Positions 10,730 through 22,799 are shown, numbered from the stretch's first letter. The stretch: DNA of 64,000 nt from Nicotiana tabacum (GCF_000715075.1 NC_134081.1:111326289-111390288); one strand, 5' to 3'. Notes: generated from the sequence alone by a model not told the origin. Numbers and translations are program-made.

Positions 10730-12300
10730 ATGTCAAACTCTAAGTTTGCTCACTTGAACGTTGACGTTGAGTATGGACATCGCGGCGAAAATAATAATTT
10801 GGTGACCAGTAACGAGGTGCCTCCTGCCGATCCCAACAGAGTCCCAACTGCCGACCCGGTCGATGCTAACTCGTTGGTGGCAATCAACATCAATTTGCCA
10901 ACTGTTTTCGAAAACAGTGTTCGCGGGGGGGCTCGACCAACAGCTCGAAAAGCGCCCGAAGGCGAAGGTGATGGGGTAAGCCTACGAGTAATTTTCGAAA
11001 TGTTGCAAGCTCAACATGCGATAATAGCACAACCACAGAAAGCCACGCCCCCCAAGAGGGTCGAGCCCTAACAATCCCAGGAAAGCACCCGAAGAAACGA
11101 ACAAATCACCGAGAGACCGGGTGAAGCCGAGCCCGGGGTCAATCCCGAGGTAATGAAAATGCTTGAAGCATTGATGAAACGGGTAGAGTCAGGTGAGAAG
11201 AAAATTAAGGCTAATGACAAGAAGGTGTAAACATACAATTCCAGGGTCGATTAGATCCCGGGAGCACCCCCGATATTGAAGGGTCCCGATTCCAAGAAGT
11301 TTATCCAAAAGCCTTTTCCTCCGAGCGCGGCACCAAAGTCGATCCCAAAGAGGTTTTGCATGCGTGATATCCCCAAATATAATGGGACCACGGATCCAAA
11401 CGAGCATGTGACCTCCTATATGTGCGCAATCAAGGGGAACAACTTGGAAAACAATGAAATCAAGTCGGTGTTACTGAAGAAGTTTGGGGAGACTTTGTCC
11501 AAGGGAGTAATGATATGGTATCACAACTTATCCCCAAATTCCATTGACTAATTTTCTATGCTTGCAGATGCTTTCGTAAAAGCCCATGCTGAGGCCATCA
11601 AACTCGATACCAGAAAGTCAGACCTTTTTAAGGTCAAACAGAGGGACAACGAGATGCTCAAGGAGTTCGTGTCAATGTTCCAGATGGAACGGATGGACCT
11701 ACATCCGGTTGCAGATGATTGAGTCATTTAGGAATTCACTTAAGGGCTTAACCCTTGAAGTTCCTTGGCCTCTCAACAGCTAAAACAAAATTTGGTAGAG
11801 TACTCGGCGGTAACCTGGGTCGACGTCCACAACAGGTACCAGTCAAAGATCAGGGTCAAGGACGACCAACTCGGGGCCCCATCTGGATCTGTTTACCCCA
11901 TCAAGGCCGACGTTGGCCAAGATCCAAGACCGGGCGTCATCCCATGAGGAACGAGAAGAGAAGAGATCGAGGCCTCGGCGGCTGATTCCTAATGAGAAAT
12001 AATGTGTTCGATAGGCTGCTCCAGAGCATGGAATCACCAAGATTGTCGGAATACAACTTCAAAATGGACGTCGCCAGCATCGTGTCAGCAATAGGACGCA
12101 TTAAAGAGATCGAGTGGCCCCGACCTTTGCGGTCCGATCCTACCCATAGAGATACCAATTTGATGTGTAAATATCACGACACTCATGGTCACAAGATCGA
12201 AGATTTGACTATAATTAAGAGAAGAAGTTGCCTGGTTATTCAACAACGGGCACCTCCGAGAATTCCTGAGTGATCGAGCTAAAAACTATTTCAGGAACAG
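10730..12300 (+). pseudogene. Tat gypsy gag, interrupted
   Basis: The N-terminal part (10730-11071, MSNSKFAHLNVDVEYG...) ends in a TAA. The conserved gag core follows at 11276-11551 with DIPKYNGTTDPNEHV, YMCAIKGN and MIWYHNLSPNSID. A TAG then interrupts the continuation SMLADAFVKAHAEAIK. Remnants of the C-terminal gag with MCKYHDTHGHKIED extend to about 12200. This product would form the virus-like particle. At least three nonsense codons or frameshifts make it inactive. Family placement rests on the downstream RT and second RNase H. Confidence 0.85.
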
Positions 12301-12385
12301 GGTTGCCAACAAACAGGTCGAACAAGAGGAGCCTCATCACGTGATCAACATGATCATCGAATGAGTTGATATTCCCCAAGGACCA

Positions 12386-12976
12386 ATGATTAAATGCACT
12401 AAAGTATCCATTACGAGGGAAAAATGCACTCGGGGTTATGTTTCGGATGAAGCCATTTGGTTCAGCGACGAAGATGCTGAGGGCATCGTACAACCTCACA
12501 ATGATGCACTAATATCTGTACTTATCAATAAATCTCAAGTTAAACATGTGTTGATTGATCCAGGTAGCTCGGCCAACATCATCAGATCAAGGGTCGTAGA
12601 GCAATTGGGGTTATAGGACCAAATCGTGCCAGCAGTCCGGGTGTTGAACTGATTGAACATGGCATGTGAAACCACTAAAGGGGAGATAACCTTTCCAGTA
12701 AACACCGCCGAGACGATCCAAGAAACAAATATCTACGTCATCGAGGAGGACATGAGGTATAACGCTCTATTCGGAAGAGCGTGGGTTCATAATATGAGGG
12801 CGGTACCCTCGACCTTGCACCAATCATTGAAATTCCCCATACCAGGGGGAGTGAAGACGGTCTACGGAGAACAGCCAGCCATAAAGGAGATGTTTGTTAT
12901 CGACGAGGTAATCCTGGTGCCCGCGATTTTGACATCAAAGAACGGGGAGCCGACCAGGAAAGAAAAAGTTAAATAG
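12386..12976 (+). pseudogene. Tat gypsy aspartic protease region
   Basis: Contains VKHVLIDPGSSANIIRSRVV, the catalytic D-P-G-S form typical of this lineage, at about 12540-12600, then a TAG at 12614 and the downstream part IYVIEEDMRYNALFGRAWVH. It would process the gag-pol polyprotein. Two stops (12614 and about 12652) interrupt it. Confidence 0.8.
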
Positions 12977-13177
12977 GAATCACTGATGCCGGCCTCGGCT
13001 AGGCTAGAGGAATGAGGAGCAGACGAGGAGGACGATTACGGTGTCCGGATATTATTCATAGATCCTGATGACAATGACGCCACCAAATCGACAGTTGAAG
13101 AGTTGGAGCAAGTCATATTAATCGAACACATACCGGATCGAAAGGTATGCCTGGGCACGGGGTTAAACTAACACAGA

Positions 13178-13892
13178 TTGTTTTATTGGTCCCATCTTGA
13201 CATGACATTAATCCCACCGGAGGTAACCACTCATAAGCTGAGCTTGGACCCGAAGTTCCATCCGGTTAAACAGAAGAAGAGGCCACAATCCGAGATCAAA
13301 TATGCGTTCATCAAGGATGAGGTATCCAAACTTCTTAAAATAAGATCCATCCGGGAAGTTAAATACCTGGACTGGTTAGCTAACGTAGTGGTAGTACCTA
13401 AAAAGGGAATAAGCTAAGAATGTGTGCAGATTACAAAGACCTAAACAAAGCATGCCCTAAGGATTCTTTCCCTTTTCCTAACATCGATCGAATGATTGAT
13501 GCAACGGTCGGGCACGTGATACTCATCTTTCTCAACGCCTACTCCGGGTACAACCAAATTTGGATGGACCCGGATAATCAAGAAAAGACTTCTTTCATCA
13601 CTAAATTTGGCACCTACTGTTATAACGTAATGCCGTTTGGATTAAAGAACGCCGATGCCACCTACCAACGTCTAGTAAATCGGATGTTCGAAGAACAAAT
13701 AAGAAAATCAATGAAAGTTTATATTGATGATATGTTGGTCAAGTCCCTACGAGCAGAGGACCATTTAAAACATTTGCAGGAGACCTTCGACATACTAAAG
13801 AAATACAACATGAAGCTAAACCCAGAGAAGTACGCATTCGGGGTCGGATCGGGCTAATTCCTCGGGTTCATGGTATCCAATCCGGGCCTAAG
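13178..13892 (+). pseudogene. Tat gypsy reverse transcriptase, truncated
   Basis: Begins near the LTR-retrotransposon RT start (HKLSLDPKFHPVKQKKR). It has CADYKDLNKACPKDSFPFP, VMPFGLKNADATYQRLVNRM and the active site VYIDDMLVKS (13714-13745), where YIDD carries the paired aspartates. A single TAA near 13417 separates the first segment from 13420 in the same frame, and another stop falls at 13855. After FMVSNP the sequence leaves the gypsy at about 13892. RNase H resumes only at 35786, with roughly 75 residues lost. Confidence 0.9.
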
Positions 13893-13913
13893 TGGGCCCA
13901 ACAGATACTTTTT

Positions 13914-14551
13914 ATTTTTTAATTTTTTTTATACAAGTTAGAGAAAAAAAATGGTAATAAAAATATCTAAGGCAATTCCTTTTAAATTATATTATAGAAT
14001 TGTCACCTAAAATTTTTAATTCAAATTTAAAGACAAAAATATTATAAAGAGATATTCAAAGCATTTGTTATAGTATATATATATATATACAGCTTAAGAT
14101 ATATAAAAAGACAAAAATATTTTAAAGAGATATTCAAAGTAATGCGTTATAATTTTATTATAGCATTAAAAAATCATGGCAATATCTTTGTTAATCTTCC
14201 TCCCCCCTATGGAATGAGCACAACAAGGTGTTAATACCACCATTGAAAAGAAAAAGAAACTAATCAAGATGTGCCAAAATACAAGTTACATATTAATTTA
14301 CATGGTATCTCTTACAAATTTCATAAATCCTTCGAGGTCCGGAGGAATTTCTGTTGGTGGTGGCGGAAAAGAAGCTTGGTCATCACCGCTTCGAGGCGAA
14401 GCATCATCTTCCGCAAGTTCAGCTAGCATTTCTTCGTAAGCTTCGTCTACCTCTGGTTGTGATTCAGCAAGTCCAAAATATCTTCTTTCCGAACGGATCC
14501 AGTCTCTGAAAAGTACTGATTTTTCCAAGCTCTCCCTCATAGACGCTCCAT
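13914..14551 (-). pseudogene. hAT transposase C-terminal tail, truncated copy
   Basis: Minus-strand 14298-14551 encodes the acidic C-terminal tail (SVLFRDWIRSERRYFGLAES, then ...GFMKFVRDTM). It is nearly identical to 32653-32906; I see about four substitutions or indels over 14097-14551 against 32451-32906. Upstream of the shared CGCTCCAT at 14551 the hAT sequence stops abruptly and unrelated Tat leader begins. GGGCCCAACAGATA at 13898-13911 is the inverse of TATCTGTTGGGCCC near 35547, so the hAT end probably reaches about 13898. Confidence 0.75.
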
Positions 14552-14838
14552 GCCTAAAATATGTGTGACTAAAATCCTTCACCGGGTGACAAGCACCTCG
14601 GCTATCTGAAAGAAAGCGGGCTATATCAAGCAAATGCCCAATTTAAATTCAAGAAGACTCAGAGGGGTGCGAGAGAAGATAATTTATATGTACAGTTCAA
14701 CAATATCAAAGTGGTAAAAAGCGAACAAATAGCACATTAGGCCCAAATGAATCATAATATATATAAAAATTAATAAAGTCAAATAAAGTCAATGTACAAG
14801 CTCGAATTCTTGAGAATCCCCAGTAGAGTCGCCAGAGC
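14552..14838 (-). other. Leader and PBS of a second Tat-type gypsy element, truncated
   Basis: On the minus strand the LTR end GGTGTGACA is followed by the PBS GCTCTGGCGACTCTACTGGG (14819-14838), the Tat/Ogre-type primer site. About 270 bp of leader then stop at the junction with hAT sequence at 14551/14552. No gag of this element is present. Confidence 0.7.
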
Positions 14839-16639
14839 TGTCACACCTATTTTCTACCCCCAAAAAAAGATAATGTGTGTTATGAATTGTGAGTTAAAGA
14901 GTTTTTTCAATTAAAGTGACAAATTTGAGTAAGGATTATTTTATTTACAGAGTCGTCACTTGGAATTGATTTTTGGGTGTTCCAAGTCACTTTTTATTTG
15001 AATCCATAGTCAAAGGAAGATTTGACTCTATTATTTTTTGGTCTGCGAAAACAAAGTTTGGGTAAGGAATTATGTTGACCGAGGAGAAGGTGTAAGGCAT
15101 TCCCCGAGTCACGTAGTTCTAACATGGTCACTTTATTGACTACAACTTAGCTTGAATTAATTTTGGATAAAATTGTGTTTTATTGGATTTCCATGTTTTA
15201 CCTATCCATTTTTATTTATTAAAATTGTTAAAGAAAGATTTGAATAAAATTATCCTAACCGCACCACGCAAGCGAATGTGCGATCGAGATAAATTTTATT
15301 GATTTTTTTTTGGTCATAACCGCGCTACGCAAGCGAATCTGCAGTCATGACGAGGATTATTAGTACGTTAATACTTTTGGAGAAAATTACTACATTCGAA
15401 AAAAATTAATTTTGAAATTTATTAAAAGTCAACTATCGCACACCGGCGAATCCACCCAACGCCCCAAATCCTTTTCCTTGAGTCCAAACATTATTTTTTA
15501 ATCTCTGTTTGCAAACGTTATTCATTTTCTCCTTAACTTATTTCAATTAGTTTTATATCAAATTCAACAAACAAAACAGCCCCTTCCTACTACATACAAC
15601 TACACATTCATAAAAAACAAAAATATACAACTACCCCACAAAAATTCATAAACGACTTCACTGAAAATTATGTCATGAGCACACATGAACTTAAAAATTA
15701 ATAGTTAATTAGTTATATTCCTAACAAGACAAATAAGTTAAAAGGTCAAGAGCTAATCTCCATTAAACAAATAAAGACAAAACTCTCATTTAGAGTCATA
15801 AAGTAAAGAGAGAACCTCTCCAAACATTATTCAAACATAAACAAAAGTAAGATCTGAAAATCAAAAGATAAAATAAAATGGATAGAGATAGAATGGGACC
15901 TTTAACTTTCAATATATTAATGAACCTCAACTGGCACATGAAGAAAGGTGCTCCGACCACTAGCAGAGCCACTTATCTGAATTTGAAAGCGGACCAGACT
16001 ATCGAACGGAGTTTGACAAACTCGACTTGACCTCGCCGAAACTCAATTTTTGGAGTGACTAACGGCTGTTTTTTCAACTGGATTTCAGGTTGTTTTTGGA
16101 GTGATTTTGGGACTGTTTAGTGGCTGAAGTGTTGCTGGGTGTAGGGCTATTTTTCAGCCATGTTTTGGAGTTATTTTAGCTTGGAAGAAGCTATTTTTGG
16201 AGCTATTTTTGGGGGCTGATTGCAGCAGGTTTCAGCCGCATTTGGGTTACTTCAACGGTATTTTCAGATCTGGAACAAGGTGCTTTTAGGGAAGGACGAT
16301 TTTGGAAGCTTTTAATGTAACGAAAATGGTCTTTTACAGAGGTGAAGTTGGCTGGTTTCAATGGAGGTTTTCACGTGGGTTTCATGGAGGAAGGAGGGTG
16401 GTCGCTAGGATTTTTTTTTTCATGAGGGAGGGGATCCGTTCGTTCTGTCCTCTCATGGGATTGTGGAGATGGTGTGTTTTTGTAAAAGAGGGAGGTGAAT
16501 GGGGACAAGCATGGGACACAAGGGAAAGTGGAGTGAGAATAAAGAGTGTGGGGACAAAGAGTGGGGAGAAAGGGAAAGTAGAGTGAGAAGTGAGGTATTG
16601 ATGAGAAAAAACTCATGTATGATCAAAATTTGGTGCTCA
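14839..16639 (-). mobile_element. LTR of a second Tat-type gypsy element
   Basis: On the minus strand it starts TGAGCACCAAATTTTG (16639) and ends AGGTGTGACA (14839), giving TG...CA termini and about 1.8 kb. The 3' end and PBS are clear. The 5' end is placed from the TG and from where DEFL-type upstream homology takes over (16793). Confidence 0.6.
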
Positions 16640-16792
16640 CGCTTATAAGTCTCAGTTTAAATGAGCTCGAAAAAATACTAACTCAACCCTACCCAAGTAA
16701 TAGGCAGGGTTGAGGCGGGTCTAGCCCATTTTAACGGCTCTAGGTCAACAACTAAACTGTTAAATCTTATAAATGACTAGATACATGAAGAT

Positions 16793-17182
16793 CACAATCT
16801 ATGATAAATTGCACAAAACAGTATAATGAATAATCAACCACACAATTAATTATATATAGACATTTTCAAAGTCCTAAATGGGGTTTCGAAGTTTCTATTC
16901 AGTGCAGAATGAGGACATGTCCAAGCTATTTTGAAATACATCCAGGGATGCCAATGCTTCGTATCCTTTCGAAGTGTCCTATCATTAATGTAGATCCCTA
17001 TATTCCATCATATTTCAATAGTACGTAATATTACAATTAATGAAGAATATCTCTATATATAAGTTACCATATTTTAACATATTTTAACAATATCAAAAGT
17101 AAATGATATAGTACCATTAACCTCAATGTATTAGACAATGGTCAAAGCCAGCGTATCAAAATTCCTTCAAACGTTGTATTCA
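16793..17182 (+). pseudogene. DEFL-C: upstream region and broken exon 1 of a third defensin-like copy
   Basis: An ATG at 17141 opens MVKASVSKFLQTLYS, aligning with exon 1 of DEFL-A (MAKPSVSKPQNV) and DEFL-B (MAKLSFSKSLYTV) and preceded by the shared TTAGACAATGG. Homology ends near 17182, where a MITE end starts. No exon 2 follows before DEFL-B. The upstream part (16793-17060) matches two separated blocks: 24159-24330 and 6160-6240. Confidence 0.75.
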
Positions 17183-17246
17183 TCAAAATAATACAATACA
17201 ATACATAATGAAATGATACGTAACAACCATCCAAATAAGCTGTTAG
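17183..17246. mobile_element. MITE terminal fragment disrupting DEFL-C
   Basis: CAAAATAATACAATACAATAC leads to AACAACCATCCAAATAAGCT. The same family bounds 44399-45866. Only one terminus is seen here. Confidence 0.6.
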
Positions 17247-17273
17247 GTATGGGAAACAATGGAGCATACCTCT

Positions 17274-17343
<70 letters not shown>
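17274..17343. repeat. (TA)n microsatellite, about 70 bp
   Basis: Uninterrupted TA dinucleotide run. Confidence 0.95.
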
Positions 17344-17345
<2 letters not shown>

Positions 17346-17596
17346 TAAGATGTATAATAACAATATCAAAAGGGCCAAAATAAATTTTATCAAAAGCTAA
17401 TGCACCGAAGTGCTATTATCCTAACAAATTAATGAGTAATGTAAGGAAAAAATGAGAAATGGTTAGTAAAATTAAATGATATATCATAAAAAGAGAAAAG
17501 TCAAACTTAATATATTTGCATATGAGATTCACTATCTGGCAGACACAATAAATCTAGAACTAACATTAAATTTCCATAAACACTCTGAATCTTCTG

Positions 17597-17606
17597 CTAT
17601 AAATTA
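17597..17606 (+). promoter_or_regulatory. TATA box of DEFL-B
   Basis: CTATAAATTA lies about 60 bp upstream of the ATG at 17658, leaving a short 5' UTR. Confidence 0.6.
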
Positions 17607-17657
17607 GAGAACGAGCTGTTAATTTCACACCCTTTCATAACCTCAAAGTATTAGACA

Positions 17658-18765
17658 ATGGCCAAACTTAGCTTCTCAAAATCCCTTTATACCGTCCTTT
17701 TCATTGTGTTCCTTCTTTCAGGTATTTTCTTACACTCCTATAAACTACAATTGACCAGTAATAGCTTAAGTTATGGGCCGTAGGACCAAAATTGATTTTT
17801 TTTCCTTTATTAATTTGTTCCCTTTTTCCCTTTGTTTGCCATGGATTTATAATTCTGGCCGGTTCCCTTTCTTTTTCTTAGTTTTTCAATTCAAAAAGAG
17901 GCCTTACAATCACGTTATTTTGATATTGATTTTTTTAATTCTAATACTTTCTGATATGTTTTAGTCAAAAGCACCTTATTCAAAATATTTGTTACTCTAG
18001 AAAATCACGAAGATATTAATTCTCCCCCCCCCCCCCCCTCCTCTATTCCTCATCTAAAAAATCGTATAATCATTAATTAATTTACTTTTATAATAAATGA
18101 CATCAAAATGGTTTCCGGAATGGGTACGTGTATCAAAATCTTGAACCACAATAAAAATGCAGTTTCCAATTACATGAAGAAAAGGGGAGGGAAGAGGGAA
18201 AAAGAGAATCAAACGCACCCCTATTCATAAAAAGGTTATTATCGATACGGTAAGTGGCGAAGCCAAAAATTTATCTAAGAGTACTAAGCCAAAAATTTAT
18301 CTAAGGGTACTAAGCCAAAAATTTATCTAAGGGTATTCAAACTTAATAGAAGTTACCAATATACGTTGTGTAATTTTTTGATAGAGGGTGGTCAATTGAC
18401 CACCCTTTAAGACATATAGCTCTGTCCCTGGGTACGGCTAGACTATAAGTTTTGATAGTTATTAAGTTACATTCTTTTGCACCAAGTTGTTTTATTATTA
18501 GACATTTTATAAGTTTATACGTAGAACAATGATTTGATAGTCACAAAATTTGTTGATGGATGCAGTTCATGAGATAAGGGTTGAGGCAAAAGAATGTAGC
18601 GAAGGGCTGCCGTGGGTGGAAACGGAGTGCAGAGGAAGCGTGCCGGAGGGGAACTGCTGGGTAGAATGTCAAAAGCGACACGGTTTGGATGTCAAAGCCA
18701 GCTGCAGAGGATTCGACCCTAATTTACCCAAACTACTCTATTGCTGGTGCAGCTGGCCTTGTTAA
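17658..18765 (+). CDS. Defensin-like secreted cysteine-rich peptide (DEFL-B), two exons
   Basis: Exon 1 is 17658-17721 (donor CAG|GTATTT) and exon 2 is 18566-18765 (acceptor TGCAG|TT), joined in phase 1 to give 87 residues. The hydrophobic signal peptide (MAKLSFSKSLYTVLFIVFLL...) probably ends after VEA. The mature peptide has eight cysteines: C-X10-C-X8-C-X3-C-X11-C-X12-C-X-C-X3-C, ending CWCSWPC. Compared with DEFL-A, the signal peptide and the cysteine frame are conserved while loops 2 and 5 vary in length and sequence, as usual for diversifying DEFL families. The TATA box is intact, so this is the more likely active copy. The 844-bp intron carries a (C)n run and a triplicated 31-bp repeat. 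Antimicrobial and pollen-pistil signalling are both possible roles; the sequence does not decide. Confidence 0.88.
18263..18430. repeat. Dispersed repeat with 3x ~31-bp tandem unit
   Basis: Three copies of GCCAAAAATTTATCTAAGRG lie at 18275-18340, followed by GGGTGGTCAATTGACCACCC (palindromic). A related block is at 45600-45760. Confidence 0.65.
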
Positions 18766-19193
18766 TGCCTATTATACTCTAACTTAATGCTATTCGTTTA
18801 TAAGCAAAATATACTGGGGGTTTTCAAGTAATCTGGAAGACATTGTTTTTTATCATTTTATTTTTATTTATTTCTTTTCTTCTTAACTTAGTGCATTGTA
18901 TGACATAACTTGCAAATATCATATAGGCTTTTTGTCCTTTTGGACACGTATAAAAGAAGAAAAGGCTGATATTAAAAGAATTAAACCAATCAAAGGGTGT
19001 GTTTGGTATGAAGGAAAACATATTCTGAAAAATATTTTACAATTTTTCCATGTTTGGTTGGTTTAAATATTTTGAAAAATATTTTTCTTATTAACTCATT
19101 TTCCTGCAATTGGAGGAAAATATTTTCCTTATCAAGAGAAGGGAAACATTTTCCAAAACTCTTTCTCAACCTTCCCACCGTATTCCCCACCCT

Positions 19194-19390
19194 TAGGGGT
19201 GTTCGCCAAAAATCGAAAAACCAAACCAAACCAAACCGAGAAAAAAAACCGACATCTTTTTGGTTTAACTTGGTTTGGTTTTTAATTTTAAAAAACCGAC
19301 AATATTTAGTTTGGTTTTGGTTTTATACAAAAAAAAATCGAAAAAAACCGAACCAAACCGATCATATAGATACCTATTTTAAAAATTATT

Positions 19391-19454
<64 letters not shown>

Positions 19455-22400
19455 TTTAAAATTTTCTTTACAGTATATGTAAAATTTTACACTGTTGGGC
19501 CTAACCTTTGAAATATTTCTTTAACTGCAATGGGCCTAAGTCAATTTAGCATGTTCAGACAAAAGGTCTTTAATTCCTTAGGGTTTATTTGATTCTCTTT
19601 CATCCCTTCACAACAAAACATACGCAGCTTCCATGCCAAACAAAATTCTCTCCTCTTTCCCTCTAAAATTCTTGATAGCGATCGATGGCAACCATAATTA
19701 TGAGAAATGAGCAGGTTTTTGCCTTTCTTTTTGGTCTTAACCCCAACTAGTTATCTTTTTTTAATGGATAATTTGAAAATAATTTACATGAAATTGTAAA
19801 GTATTTTTGTATCTCTTATGTAGTTCTTTTTTTTTTTTTGACCATTGTTTGCATGTTTCGTCTCTCTTAGCAGGTGGATTCAGAAGCCGAGGTTCAGGAA
19901 ATTTCTCAACTTGAAGGCAACAATACTCCATTTATTGATTCAAGTGTTCCTACTCCTCCTAAAAAGCATAAAAGAGCAGCACCTTCTGAAAATGATTTTG
20001 GCCTTGGGAGGGAAACATCAGATATTTGGAAATACTTTTTCAAATTTTTTGATAAAGATGGTAAGCATAAGTCAAAATGTAGTTTCTGTACTAAAACTTT
20101 TGCTTCTGATACTAAGAAAAATGGAACTACTACATTATGGAACCATTTGAATATTGTTTGTAAGAAATCCCCTTTTAGATTCATTGACAGAACACAGACG
20201 ACACTTAGGTCTTACCCAATTAAAGGAAGCGGACAAGAAGGTAGTGTTGGTACTTGTAAACTCGAAAAAGTTGTGTATAATGTCAATGAAGTAAGAAGGG
20301 CTATTGCTGAATTTGTGATCATTAATGAACAACCATTTAAAGTAGTCGATGGGGAAGGTTTTAAAAGATTAATGTCAATTGTTGTGCCTAATTTTGAGTT
20401 ACCCTCTCGTTTGACTATTGCTAGGCAATGTTTAAAAATTTATCATGAGGAAAAAGAAAAGCTTAAAAAGCATATTCAAAATCAACATGTATGTCTCACT
20501 AGTGATACGTGGACATCGCTCCAAAACCTAACTTACATGGTTATAACTGCCCACTGGATTGATGATAATTAGAACTTGCAAAAAAAAAATCTGAACTTTT
20601 TTCAAGTTCCAGATCATAAGGGTGAAACAATTGCAAAGGGTATTGAGGTTTGTTTGTTAGATTGGGGAATTGAAAATCTATTCACTGTGACCCTAGATAA
20701 TGCAACTGCTAATGATGTAGCAATTAGACACTTGAAAGGGAGGATTGATGATTGGAAAGGAATCGTCTTGGGAAATGACTTTCTACATGTTAGATGTAAT
20801 GCTCACATTTTGAATTTAATTGTAAAAGAAGGATTAAGTGATCATATTGAGTCTATTTCTCGGGTCAGAAATTCTGTGAAGTATGTTAAGTCCTCTTCTG
20901 CAAGATTAGCTTCCTTTAAATCAATTATTGAAAAGGTAAAGATTGATAGCCATGGCCTTTTGAGTTTAGATGTTGAAACCAGATGGAACTCAACTTATAT
21001 GATGTTAAGTATAACTATAAAATTTGAGAAGGCCTTTTCAAGAATGTATATTGATGATCACAAGTACCAAAAGTATTGTCTAGATATGATTGGAAAAGCA
21101 ACGCACCCAAGTGGGGATGATTGGAAGAAGGTAAAGATTTTTATAAAGTTTCTTGATATTTTCTACCAGATTACTTTGAAATTTTCAGGAACTTTATATG
21201 TTACTTCAAATTTTTTCTTCCATGAGCTTTTTTATCTTCTTAACTTTATTGTCAAAAATTCTCAAGGTGATGATCAAGTTCTGATTGATATGGTTGTTAA
21301 GATGAAACTCAAGTTTGATAAATATTGAGGTGACTTTGATAATATGGATATATTATTATTTGTCACTGTTGTGTTGGATCATCGGTATAAGATAAGGTAT
21401 GTGAAGTTCATTTTTGCTAAATCTTATGGTTCTGTGGCGGGAGATTTGAGATCAAACAAAGTGATAGATACTCTATCTCGCTTATATAATTGCTATAAAG
21501 ATTCTTCTGCTGAAAATTCTGATGAGATTTTGGGAGGTCAAGTTAGTACGATAAGTGAAGGTGATACTGGAGAGATATGGAAATCACAATGGGAAAAATA
21601 TTTGCAAGAACAAGATAATGAAGGAAGTAAGACTAATCTTGAGAGGTATTTGATAGATGATTTGGAGTTGGCCAAAGATTTTAATATTTTGTCTTGGTGG
21701 AAAGATGCAAGTAAAAGGTATCCAATTGTTTCTAGGATTGCAAGAGATGTTCTTGCAATCCATGTTTCTACTGTTGCATCTGAATCGGCTTTTAGTACTA
21801 GTGGGAGGATTCTTGATTCATATCGAAGTTCTTTATCGCCAAAGACGGTAGAAGCTCTAATTTGCACTCAACAATGGCTCAGGTCAACTCCCAAAGAATG
21901 CAACATTGAAGATATTTTAGAAAAAATCCAAAAACTTGAAATAGTTGAAAAAGGTAATTTTATACATTTAACTCATTATGAATATATTTATATTTGTGAA
22001 TTACTTAATGCTTAATATTTTTATTTTTTTTATCTTTCAGAATATCCCGACAATATTTTGATTATTGATTAGATCGGATGATGGAACTGGCTTCAACCAT
22101 ATTCTTGTTGCTTGGAATTTGGATGTATTTTTTGATGTGGATGATTTACTTTACCATATGAAAAACTATTTTACAATATCCTATTATAATTTAATTATTA
22201 TAATATAAACTTTGTGACTTTGCAATCATCAGTTAACTTTCTAAAATTGGGGTGATAAAATAGCATTAATGTGTGTCTTTGGTGATTAGCTCCATCTTTA
22301 ACTACAAGTTTGCATTTCTTTTTTCACGAGGGATTGTAGATGTGTATTTATTTGTGTAAAGAAGTTTTAAGTGCACAGGTCTGAGTAGTGAGTGATATAG

Positions 22401-22799
22401 AAATTGGACATGCTTGTCTAATTTTTCTATGTGGCTAGAAAGGTCATATAACTTCTCTCTTTTAGCTGTACTCTTTGGCTAGAGTTCTAAAGGAGCCAAA
22501 AATTTGTTATGTGTTTTTTGTGTAAAGTTGGGACATCTTGTTTCTTTATCCAGTCATTTCATTATTGAGTTTCTCATTACTAGTCATTTAACCGAAAGCA
22601 AACCCCTTTCCAAAAGGAATCATAAAGGCCACAACTTATGTATTCTTAAAAAAAACCGACAAAAACCGAAAAAAAACCCGACAAAAATTGAAATCTATTA
22701 ATTTCTATTAATTTGGTTTGGTTTGGTTCAACAATTTGAAAAACCGACGTATTTGGTTTGATTTTTTTTAAGGTAAAAACCGAACCATGAACACCCCTA
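19194..22799 (+). mobile_element. hAT transposon with TIRs and 8-bp TSD
   Basis: The 11-bp TIRs TAGGGGTGTTC (19194-19204) and GAACACCCCTA (22789-22799) enclose 3606 bp. Flanks CCCACCCT (19186-19193) and CACACCCT (22800-22807) match 7 of 8, as expected for a hAT 8-bp duplication. Subterminal AAACCAAACC-type repeats lie at both ends, and a (TA)n run is at 19394-19451. Confidence 0.9.
19685..22015 (+). pseudogene. hAT transposase (RICESLEEPER/Daysleeper type) with two nonsense codons
   Basis: A short first exon (ATG 19685, MATIIMRNEQ) probably splices at 19715 to the acceptor at 19873. The rest is one open frame 19874-22015, broken only by TAG at 20570 and TGA at 21326. Domains in order: BED zinc finger (KCSFCTKTFASDTKKNGTTT then LWNHLNIVC); central RNase H-like fold with LTSDTWTS, VTLDNATANDVA and HVRCNAHILNLIV; C-terminal hAT dimerisation domain with FNILSWWKDASKRYPIVSRI and ASESAFSTSGRIL. 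Both stops sit where relatives have Trp (HWIDDN-stop, DKY-stop-GDFDN), consistent with TGG to TAG and TGG to TGA. It would bind TIRs and catalyse cut-and-paste; this copy cannot make full-length protein. Confidence 0.92.

Noticed and set aside
14298..14633. 111-residue minus-strand ORF as an independent gene
   Set aside because: It is a chance fusion of Tat leader sequence with the hAT transposase tail.
16302..16616. Overlapping ORFs on both strands near 16.3-16.6 kb
   Set aside because: They are within the Tat-type LTR, with low-complexity GGAG/AAAG sequence and no protein motif.
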